This document shows positions 1-4,106 of a stretch of DNA of 5,179 bases, piece after piece (position 1 is the stretch's first letter; every line of letters starts with the position of its first letter). The translations under genes and the position numbers were made by a program. Under the pieces are notes generated by a model. It saw nothing but the letters and a program-made list of their open reading frames with translations, was not told the DNA's origin and did no database searches. The stretch covers positions 1 to 5,179 of the forward strand of contig JAUVKB010000155.1 of the NCBI GenBank assembly GCA_030596405.1, in the 5' to 3' direction. The DNA is from Deltaproteobacteria bacterium (GTDB lineage: Bacteria > Desulfobacterota > Desulfobacteria > Desulfobacterales > JAUVKB01).

Positions 1-130
1 ACTTCAGCAACCGAATACTCTTCCCCCCAAGCTTCGCCCCCTTGTCCAGCAGAAGGACTCCATTAAGATTGCAAACAGGTTCGGCCAGCATCATTTCAGG
101 CAACAATTCGCTTAAATTAAGGTAAATCAC
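1..130 (-). CDS. 5' part of an unidentified gene, possibly HD-GYP/HDOD-type signalling protein (partial)
   Basis: Translating the minus strand from a GTG at 130-128 gives 43 codons that stay open to the window edge. The GTG is the first possible start, because an in-frame TAA lies four codons upstream. An AGAGGG sequence sits just upstream as a ribosome binding site. The visible segment contains LSELLPEMMLAEPV (residues 6-19), then NLNGVLLLDKGAKL (21-34) and SIRLLK (38-43). This resembles the 'LkpGMvLAedV...nGrLLLpkGt.L....ir.Lk' pattern found at the N-terminus of many HD-GYP and related HD-domain signalling proteins; that link is pattern memory, not a search. It follows the receiver-domain gene by 19 bp and is probably its operon partner. 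The catalytic or output part lies outside the window, so no function is assigned. Confidence 0.6.
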   Translation of the reverse strand, partial: MIYLNLSELLPEMMLAEPVCNLNGVLLLDKGAKLGGKSIRLLK

Positions 131-149
131 TGGACCCTCTTATTTTTAC

Positions 150-512
150 CTATGTTTTAGATTCTTGCAGATCAATCAATGTCTTCTTTAACAGCTCAAG
201 ATCAACAGGTTTTTCAAGATGCCGGAACGCGCCCATCTTTAAGGTCGTCCTGACTGTGTCAATATCTCCAAACGCAGAAACCATAATAACTTTCGCCTCG
301 CTGTCATGCTCCTTTATCTTGCGCAACACATCAATTCCGCTCATTCCGGGCATTTTAATATCCAGAAGGACTATATCGGGACGCTTTTCCTTAAACCGGG
401 AGACAGCCTCCCCCCCGTTGCCCGCGGTAAAGACCTGATACCCGAGAAGGGATAGAAACTCACTGAGAAGCTCGCAAATGGATGGTTCGTCATCAACAAC
501 TAATATTTTCAT
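150..512 (-). CDS. Single-domain response regulator (CheY-like receiver)
   Basis: A 120-aa cytoplasmic protein consisting only of a phosphoacceptor receiver domain. All hallmark positions are visible: the acidic pair D7-D8, phosphoacceptor D51 in VLLDIKMPGMSG, switch S79 in VMVSAFG-like context (IMVSAFGD, residues 76-83), and invariant K101 followed by P102. F96 occupies the aromatic switch region. No DNA-binding or enzymatic output domain follows, so it would signal by protein-protein contact after phosphorylation by an unseen histidine kinase. The sequence is closer to the NtrC/AtoC-type receiver style than to chemotaxis CheY, so I give no symbol. The ATG at 512 is preceded by a good GGAAGG site. 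A second gene follows after 19 bp on the same strand. It is transcribed divergently from the flagellin operon, so a motility role is possible but not shown. Confidence 0.93.
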   Translation of the reverse strand: MKILVVDDEPSICELLSEFLSLLGYQVFTAGNGGEAVSRFKEKRPDIVLLDIKMPGMSGIDVLRKIKEHDSEAKVIMVSAFGDIDTVRTTLKMGAFRHLEKPVDLELLKKTLIDLQESKT

Positions 513-541
513 ATTGACCTTCCGTCATTTTTTTTAAACGG

Positions 542-558
542 TTTCGATAACCTCGAAA
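542..558. promoter_or_regulatory. Perfect inverted repeat upstream of the response regulator (candidate operator or leader hairpin)
   Basis: TTTCGA and TCGAAA are separated by TAACC, giving a perfect 6-bp inverted repeat 30 bp upstream of the response-regulator start. The size and symmetry would suit a dimeric regulator half-site pair, or a small hairpin in the mRNA leader. There is only one copy and no matching second site in the window, so the role is unproven. Confidence 0.3.
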
Positions 559-626
559 AGATTACAGACCTCTCCACTAATTCATAAACCAGCTCAGGAG
601 GATCTCCCTGAAATTAAAGCAATATT

Positions 627-679
627 CATGCCGGATCAAGTCCGGCATGACGGGGTAGTCTATTTAATCGCCGGGTTAA
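627..679. repeat. Dispersed hairpin repeat, copy 1 (partial element)
   Basis: A perfect 9-bp stem, CATGCCGGA (627-635) with TCCGGCATG (641-649), is closed by loop TCAAG. It is followed by a tail that reads ACGG, then GTAGTCTATTTAATCG, one variable base, and CGGGTTAA. The same hairpin and tail recur at 3709-3762 with stem changes that keep pairing. The hairpin belongs to the widespread short dispersed palindromes of proteobacterial genomes ('GGATCAAGTCCGG' core). Here only the right-hand hairpin and tail are present. Confidence 0.8.
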
Positions 680-728
680 TAACTGATGGAGAGAAAAAAG
701 CGCAAAACAAAATATCTGCAAAAAAAGC

Positions 729-755
729 TTAAGTAAAAAAAAATATATCCGATAA
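729..755 (+). promoter_or_regulatory. Sigma-28 (FliA) promoter for flagellin
   Basis: TTAAGTAA (729-736) and TCCGATAA (748-755) are separated by exactly 11 bp. Against the known flagellar sigma-28 consensus TAAAGTTT-N11-GCCGATAA this matches 6 of 8 and 7 of 8 positions at the ideal spacing. It lies upstream of and in the same direction as flagellin. Transcription would begin around 762-766, leaving a leader of roughly 145 nt. No competing sigma-54 GG/GC element was seen in this gap. Confidence 0.75.
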
Positions 756-779
756 ATAGATCAAAGGCAGGACAAAAAT

Positions 780-907
780 GGTCGGAAAGGAGGGATAAGG
801 TAAAAAAGACCGGTAACATGCCTTCAGAAGCGCCGTTTTAAGACGGCAAACCCCAAATCACCCAGGCAAGAATGCCGGGACAATACCTTAGAACAAGGAG
901 ACATATC
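780..907 (+). promoter_or_regulatory. Structured 5' leader of flagellin mRNA
   Basis: The predicted leader can form three local stems. GGTC 780-783 pairs with GACC 808-811 and encloses a GGAAAGGAGGG purine stretch. GCCGT 832-836 pairs with ACGGC 843-847. GGCA 865-868 pairs with TGCC 873-876, extended by C862-C863 with G878-G879 across one mismatch. In Caulobacter FlbT acts on the flagellin mRNA leader, and flbT is encoded three genes downstream here, so this leader is a plausible target. The specific interaction is inference. Confidence 0.4.
895..900 (+). promoter_or_regulatory. Ribosome binding site deciding the flagellin start
   Basis: AAGGAG, with a 7-nt spacer to ATG 908, fixes the start. 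The in-frame ATG at 872 has no such site, lies inside a predicted hairpin, and would add 12 residues (MPGQYLRTRRHI) unlike any flagellin N-terminus. Confidence 0.85.
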
Positions 908-1747
908 ATGGCAGCAGGAGTTATTACACTAACGTCCGGAATGAGATCAAACCTGTTTTCACTGCAAAACACCCAAAAACTGATGGAGGCCACCCAGAAG
1001 CGTCTGGCAAGCGGCAAGAGGGTCGAGAGCGCCCTGGATGATCCGATCAACTATTTTGCGGCTCAGGGTCATACGCAGAGGGCATCGGATCTTTCCTTCC
1101 GCAAGGATGAAATGGGCGAAGGAATCCAGACCATCAAAGCAGGAGATGCCGGAATTACGTCCATAACAGACCTGATTGCGTCTGCGAAATCACTCGCGCA
1201 ATCAGCCCTTTCCGCTTCATCAACAAGCGAAATAAACGATCTGGAAAACCAGTATAATGAACTGCTCGACCAGGTCGATACCCTGGCTGCGGATTCAGGC
1301 TACAAGGGGATTAATCTCCTCGGAGGAACAGGCCAGGTATTAAATGTAAAGTTTGATGAAAGCGGCGCCTCATCCATTACCGTGACCGGATTTGACGGAT
1401 CGGCCTCCGGTCTTAGTCTTACAGATGCGGGCGCAAACAGCTGGAATAGTGCCGGCAGCGGAGATGTTACTGCAATTAATGCTGATATTACAAAGCTCGA
1501 CGCTGCAAGGGATTCTTTGAGATCAAAATCAAAAACCATGTCCAGCCAGTTGAGTACTATAACCATCCGGGAGGATTTCACAAAAAACATGATTAACACG
1601 CTTGAAGACGGAGCGGCAAACCTGACAAATGCCGACCTGAACGAGGAAAGCGCTAACATGCTTATGCTCCAGACGCGCCAGGCCCTGGGCACCACCTCGT
1701 TGTCCCTGGCGTCTCAAGCGGCACAATCCGTGCTGAGGCTTTTTTAA
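908..1747 (+). CDS. Flagellin, short form (filament subunit)
   Basis: A 279-aa flagellar filament protein exported through the flagellar type III pathway. The conserved N-terminal D0/D1 coiled-coil region covers about residues 1-143, with MRSNLFSLQNTQKLM (12-26), RLASGKRVESALDDP (32-46) and SGYKGINLL (130-138). A very short variable part follows at about 144-190, and then the C-terminal D1/D0 region ending LASQAAQSVLRLF. The beginning MAAGVITLTSGMRSNLFSLQ resembles the alternative flagellin type of Rhodospirillales and related groups rather than the enteric MAQVINTN type. The surface domains D2/D3 of larger flagellins are absent. The segment at 90-101 (IASAKSLAQSAL) lacks the enteric LQRVRELAVQ TLR5 contact motif. 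It is first in the operon and preceded by a sigma-28 promoter. Family certainty is high; the paralogue name (fliC, flaA or other) cannot be decided. Confidence 0.96.
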   Translation: MAAGVITLTSGMRSNLFSLQNTQKLMEATQKRLASGKRVESALDDPINYFAAQGHTQRASDLSFRKDEMGEGIQTIKAGDAGITSITDLIASAKSLAQSALSASSTSEINDLENQYNELLDQVDTLAADSGYKGINLLGGTGQVLNVKFDESGASSITVTGFDGSASGLSLTDAGANSWNSAGSGDVTAINADITKLDAARDSLRSKSKTMSSQLSTITIREDFTKNMINTLEDGAANLTNADLNEESANMLMLQTRQALGTTSLSLASQAAQSVLRLF

Positions 1748-1789
1748 TCCAGCCATAAAATCGGCTGCTAACCGACCACCATTTGGGCG

Positions 1790-1813
1790 GGAAGGGGGAG
1801 CAATCCCCCTTCC
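1790..1813 (+). terminator. Strong GCAA-loop hairpin after flagellin (attenuator or mRNA-processing/stability element)
   Basis: GGAAGGGGGA (1790-1799) pairs perfectly with TCCCCCTTCC (1804-1813) around a GCAA tetraloop, a stable GNRA loop. No T-run follows (next bases ATCATCTTG), so it is not a canonical intrinsic terminator. It lies 42 bp after the flagellin stop and 28 bp before the next ATG. It could protect the 3' end of an abundant flagellin mRNA or lower expression of the downstream genes. Confidence 0.6.
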
Positions 1814-1841
1814 ATCATCTTGATGCTCAGGAGGTGAAAAT

Positions 1842-2612
1842 ATGATACTCACAGAAATTACAAGCGCCCAGGCCGTATCAAATGACAAACCGGCCAACGA
1901 GGTCAAGACATCGCGCGTCAAGCAGATCAAACTTGAAAGGCAAAGCCTGTCCACTGATGTTTCGGACATAAAATCAGGGGGCAAACCTTTTGTGTTAGAC
2001 AAGCTTGATTCCTTAAATTCCAGGCTGAATAAAATCGCGACAACCATTCGGCACGCGGGAAGGACAATGGAACAGATGGAGGATTTTACCGACCGGATGA
2101 AATCCGCGTTGGAAAAAATAGAAAAAAATTTTCCACCCTTTCCAGCCGACAGTGAAGAACGTGTGAAAATACTAAAAAGTTTCAGCTCCTTTCGGAAGCA
2201 AATTGAACGATTGACCATTCCGCAGGTCAAAGAATTCGAGATTGAAGCCGCGGGCCATGAATTTGCGCCGGGAGATAAAAGCAGCGCTGATTATCTTGAT
2301 ATTCCAGGTCTTGCGGAAGATGCTTCAGATAAAGAGGTTTTTTCTTCGCTGGAAAAACTGCGCGAGGCCGGGGAACAGCTCCGACAGATGCGTGACGACC
2401 TGGCAGAAGACACCTCAAATATCATGGGACATTTTGAAAAACAAAAGACTGAACTTACCGGCGTTTTCCCCGAAGATGAAGAAGAACCTGCATCATCGGA
2501 CAGGGAGGACTTGATGGAACTTACGAGCAAAAGCCTGGGATATGAACTCACGTTAAAGGCAGAGCAGACTTTGACCGAATCTCAATCTCAACTACTCACG
2601 CTTATGAATTAG
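1842..2612 (+). CDS. Unrecognised helical protein of the flagellin operon
   Basis: A 256-aa protein I cannot assign to a named family. It has an excellent AGGAGGTGA ribosome binding site, no signal peptide and no membrane segment. Visible parts in order: a polar N-terminal 45 residues; a predicted helix at about 52-96 (KLDSLNSRLNKIATTIRHAG onward); a proline kink FPPFP (97-101) followed by SEERVKILKSFSSFRKQIERL (104-124); a Gly/Ser-rich linker (about 137-157); a second charged helix at about 165-205; an acidic patch EDEEEPASSD (211-220); and a C-terminal amphipathic stretch ending LTESQSQLLTLMN. That tail has the hydrophobic and Gln/Ser spacing of flagellin C-termini (QSVLRLF), though this is weak. 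Placed between flagellin and flbT, it may be a flagellin-associated chaperone, cap or length factor, or a divergent filament-related protein. Function unknown; the gene itself is solid. Confidence 0.88.
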   Translation: MILTEITSAQAVSNDKPANEVKTSRVKQIKLERQSLSTDVSDIKSGGKPFVLDKLDSLNSRLNKIATTIRHAGRTMEQMEDFTDRMKSALEKIEKNFPPFPADSEERVKILKSFSSFRKQIERLTIPQVKEFEIEAAGHEFAPGDKSSADYLDIPGLAEDASDKEVFSSLEKLREAGEQLRQMRDDLAEDTSNIMGHFEKQKTELTGVFPEDEEEPASSDREDLMELTSKSLGYELTLKAEQTLTESQSQLLTLMN

Positions 2613-2638
2613 ACGATGCAATATCATTCAACAAACAG

Positions 2639-2644
2639 AAGGAA
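2639..2644 (+). promoter_or_regulatory. Ribosome binding site deciding the flbT start
   Basis: AAGGAA with a 7-nt spacer to ATG 2652 selects MALKITLRPHE as the N-terminus, which matches the usual FlbT opening. The upstream in-frame ATG at 2616 directly follows the previous stop, has no proper site, and would add a non-conserved 12-residue extension. Confidence 0.8.
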
Positions 2645-2651
2645 GCATACA

Positions 2652-3059
2652 ATGGCGCTGAAAATAACGTTAAGACCGCATGAAAAAATGATATTAGGCG
2701 GAGCTGTTGTAACCGGAGGCAGCTCGATTAGTAATCTTGTGATCGAAAACAGGGTTCCTGTACTCAGGGAAAAAGACATCCTGGGCACGGATGACGCATA
2801 TTCACCGGCTCGCAAAATTTATTTTGTCATACAGCTTATGTATATTGATGAAAAAAATCCGGCAGAACTCCACAAGACTTACTGGTGCCTGGTAAAGGAT
2901 GTCTTAAAGGCCGCGCCCAGCATGTTGGGTTTGATTGACCAAATCAGCGAAGATATCCTTGATAATAAATATTACCAGGCCCTGAAACTGGCAAAAACCC
3001 TGATTGGCTATGAAGAGGAGGTACTCGATCGTGTATGCGAATCCTGTGGAAGCTTATAG
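2652..3059 (+). CDS. flbT: FlbT, flagellar biosynthesis/flagellin mRNA regulator
   Basis: A 135-aa cytoplasmic protein of typical FlbT length. The sequence shows the family pattern throughout: MALKITLRPHEKMILGGAVV (1-20), LVIENRVPVLREKDIL (29-44), SPARKIYFVIQLMYID (51-66), APSMLGLIDQI (88-98) and YYQALKLAKTLIGYE (107-121). In Caulobacter and relatives FlbT is a post-transcriptional regulator that associates with the 5' leader of flagellin mRNA and limits or times flagellin synthesis. A short C-terminal extension ends ESCGSL. The last 29 bp overlap flaF, whose start lies inside this gene, indicating translational coupling. It is the third gene of the flagellin operon. Family identification is confident. 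Whether it represses or activates flagellin here is unknown, since both behaviours are reported in different species. Confidence 0.95.
   Translation: MALKITLRPHEKMILGGAVVTGGSSISNLVIENRVPVLREKDILGTDDAYSPARKIYFVIQLMYIDEKNPAELHKTYWCLVKDVLKAAPSMLGLIDQISEDILDNKYYQALKLAKTLIGYEEEVLDRVCESCGSL
3015..3022 (+). promoter_or_regulatory. Ribosome binding site inside flbT deciding the flaF start
   Basis: GAGGAGGT with an 8-nt spacer to GTG 3031 sets the flaF start within the end of flbT. The in-frame ATG at 3004 lies upstream of this site and would add the unconserved MAMKRRYSI. Confidence 0.85.
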
Positions 3060-3408
3060 TTCCGTTAACAAGGTCACTATGTCAGGCCGTGAAATAGAAG
3101 CGGATGTTCTCACCCGGGCGGCTGTAAAATTAAAGGACTGCCAGGACAACTGGGACATTGATAACAGGGATGAAAAGCTGGACGCTGCTCTGAAATTCAA
3201 TCAGCGGGTCTGGAGTATATTTCAGGGGGAGCTGGCAAGAGAAGACAACCCTCTGCCCGGAAAGCTGAAACTGGATTTAATCAGGTTAAGCGCTTTTATT
3301 GACAGACGAATTTTTGAAGTCATGAGCTTTCCTTCTTCCGAAAAACTCACGTCGATAATCAATATTAACCGCAACATCGCGGCAGGCCTTAGAAACACCG
3401 CGTCATAA
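3031..3408 (+). CDS. flaF: FlaF, flagellin synthesis/secretion regulator
   Basis: A 125-aa protein starting at GTG (read as Met), giving MYANPVEAYSSVNKVTMSGR. This matches the usual FlaF beginning, a short MxxNPYxAYxx followed by SGRExEAxVL. Further family signatures are SGREIEADVLTRAA (18-31), KFNQRVWSIFQGEL (55-68), NPLPGKLKLDLIRLSAFIDR (73-92), IFEVM (94-98) and LTSIININRNIAAGL (106-120). In alphaproteobacteria FlaF promotes flagellin synthesis or secretion and acts opposite to or together with FlbT. The flbT-flaF order with a 29-bp overlap implies stoichiometric, coupled expression. It is the last gene of the plus-strand operon; only a weak inverted repeat follows. Family assignment is confident; start choice is well supported by the ribosome binding site and the conserved N-terminus. 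Confidence 0.95.
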   Translation: MYANPVEAYSSVNKVTMSGREIEADVLTRAAVKLKDCQDNWDIDNRDEKLDAALKFNQRVWSIFQGELAREDNPLPGKLKLDLIRLSAFIDRRIFEVMSFPSSEKLTSIININRNIAAGLRNTAS

Positions 3409-3420
3409 CCGGCAATTAAC

Positions 3421-3446
3421 CCTGACATCAATGTCATTAACTCAGG
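3421..3446 (+). repeat. Weak nested inverted repeat after flaF
   Basis: TGACA (3423-3427) and TGTCA (3432-3436) enclose TCAA, and CCTGA (3421-3425) can alternatively pair with TCAGG (3442-3446). There is no T-run, so it is at best a weak end signal for the flagellin operon transcript. Confidence 0.3.
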
Positions 3447-3461
3447 AAGTTCTCTTTCCGT

Positions 3462-3490
3462 CCCTCTTTCGCAAAGGGGGGATTGAGAGG
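3462..3490. repeat. 'NPPFAKEG'-type dispersed palindrome
   Basis: CCCTCTTT (3462-3469) pairs with AAAGGGGG (3473-3480) around CGC, with one G-T pair, followed by GATTGAGAGG. Read on the minus strand it translates to LNPPFAKEG, the well-known artefact peptide of a common intergenic repeat in many bacterial genomes. It is a repeat, not a gene. Confidence 0.65.
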
Positions 3491-3504
3491 AATTTCAATC
3501 TCGA

Positions 3505-3527
3505 TCCCACGCTCAAGGCGTTGGAAC
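3505..3527. repeat. Degenerate 'TTCCCACGC...GCGTGGGAA' palindrome, copy a
   Basis: CCCACGC, a short loop and GCGTTGGAA form an imperfect hairpin (ACGC 3509-3512 with GCGT 3518-3521, then outer C-G pairs after one mismatch). A second, differently decayed copy lies at 3614-3641. Confidence 0.45.
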
Positions 3528-3613
3528 GTATAACCGGGTACTGGAGATATTCGAGCACAAGCAATGATTTGGGTATATAAGAGGTAGATATATGCAATAG
3601 CAAGGTCAGGTAT

Positions 3614-3641
3614 GCATTCCAACGCAGAGCATGGGAACGAG
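3614..3641. repeat. Degenerate 'TTCCCACGC...GCGTGGGAA' palindrome, copy b
   Basis: ATTCCAACGC, AGA and GCATGGGAACGAG give an imperfect palindrome resembling the common GTTCCCACGC/GCGTGGGAAC intergenic repeat. Several stem positions are mismatched, so it looks old. Confidence 0.5.
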
Positions 3642-3653
3642 CAAGGAACAGAT

Positions 3654-3762
3654 TGTCATTCCCGCGAAGGCGGGAGGTAAGCGAAGACTCCGATCCAGGA
3701 ATACACTGGATACCGGATCAAGTCCGGTATCACGGAGGTAGTCTATTTAATCGACGGGTTAA
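3654..3762. repeat. Dispersed hairpin repeat, copy 2 (full multi-hairpin 'IPAKAG' element)
   Basis: Three hairpins stand in series. TCCCGC (3660-3665) pairs with GCGGGA (3670-3675). ATCCAG (3693-3698) pairs with CTGGAT (3706-3711). GATACCGGA (3709-3717) pairs with TCCGGTATC (3723-3731) around TCAAG. A tail follows that matches copy 1 at 650-679 except for one inserted base and one substitution. The left part, TGTCATTCCCGCGAAGGCGG, is the classic short dispersed repeat whose plus-strand translation gives VIPAKAG. It ends 17 bp from the stop of the receptor-like peptide gene. Confidence 0.8.
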
Positions 3763-3779
3763 CACCCTCATTTCGCCTG

Positions 3780-3944
3780 TCACCGGTTACACCCCATGGA
3801 CTCATCCTTCAGGGGATGATCCCGCACGATAACCTTGTCAAGCCGATATACCTTTTCTTCCGTTTCCACCTGTGAAAAACCCTGTTGCGGAATAAGAAAC
3901 GGGAAGCATATCATTGCGGCAATGAAAAATTTTATTACCTTCAT
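3780..3944 (-). CDS. Short secreted peptide resembling the N-terminus of a TonB-dependent receptor (probable remnant)
   Basis: A 54-aa product with a strong AGGAGG site 5 nt before ATG 3944. Residues 1 to about 24 form a signal peptide: basic MKVIK, hydrophobic FFIAAMICFPFLIP, and likely cleavage near QGFSQ. The mature part begins VETEEKVYRLDKVIVRDHPLKDE. This resembles the start of many TonB-dependent outer-membrane receptors (E-x-V-Y-x-L-D-K-V-V-V-T-A-T), where VxVxx is the TonB box, but TATR is replaced by RDHP. The protein then stops at TGA, 17 bp before a dispersed repeat, with no plug or barrel. It follows tonB-exbD on the same strand. Either it is a receptor truncated by rearrangement or a genuine small periplasmic TonB-interacting peptide. 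The intact signal peptide and ribosome site keep the second option open. Confidence 0.6.
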   Translation of the reverse strand: MKVIKFFIAAMICFPFLIPQQGFSQVETEEKVYRLDKVIVRDHPLKDESMGCNR

Positions 3945-3949
3945 TTTGA

Positions 3950-3955
3950 CCTCCT
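3950..3955 (-). promoter_or_regulatory. Ribosome binding site of the receptor-like peptide
   Basis: AGGAGG on the minus strand, five bases before ATG 3944, preceded by an A-rich run. It excludes the in-frame ATG at 3980, which would place a charged KKKEVK segment ahead of the signal peptide. Confidence 0.8.
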
Positions 3956-3966
3956 TTTTTTTAGTG

Positions 3967-4014
3967 AAGGAAGCCTGCAAACCCCTGCCCGGGAACGGCG
4001 GCCTTCCTTTTTTT
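3967..4014 (+). terminator. Candidate plus-strand intrinsic terminator in the leader of the receptor-like peptide
   Basis: AAGGAAGCC (3967-3975) pairs with GGCCTTCCTT (4000-4009), with one bulged base, and a T-run (4008-4014) follows on the plus strand. The loop is long (about 24 nt). In the minus direction the hairpin is followed by A's, so there it would only be a leader hairpin before the ribosome site. It may stop flagellar read-through from entering tonB. Confidence 0.4.
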
Positions 4015-4106
4015 AACGCTCATATCAAATAATCATCCTTTTATGTTTGTTTTCACCTCCCTTCAACTTTTACCTATAAAAAAGCTTGAACCAACAAAGT
4101 AAAAAA

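Noticed and set aside
594..600. AGGAGG-like ribosome site at about 596-601 on the plus strand
   Set aside because: No plausible coding frame follows it; the next bases lead into the repeat.
594..611. Imperfect 18-bp palindrome TCAGGAGGATCTCCCTGA
   Set aside because: One mismatch and one wobble, a single copy, and no placement relative to a recognised promoter; cannot be told from chance.
872..907. N-terminal extension of flagellin from ATG 872
   Set aside because: No ribosome site before 872, the ATG sits in a hairpin, and the added residues do not resemble flagellin; AAGGAG at 895-900 supports 908.
1529..2230. Long minus-strand open frame of 233 codons across flagellin and the 256-aa gene
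   Set aside because: Antisense shadow spanning two well-supported plus-strand genes; low-complexity Ser/Arg-rich translation and no conserved motif.
3437..3622. Minus-strand open frame of 61 codons in the convergent gap
   Set aside because: It reads through dispersed repeats and yields the NPPFAKEG artefact peptide; no ribosome site or coding character.
3654..3762. Possible CRISPR or IS element from the cluster of palindromes
   Set aside because: No regularly spaced direct repeats and no transposase frame; the pattern fits short dispersed palindromic repeats.
3945..4106. Possible riboswitch (cobalamin type) before the receptor-like peptide
   Set aside because: No conserved cobalamin-riboswitch box seen and the leader is too short; only a simple hairpin is supported.
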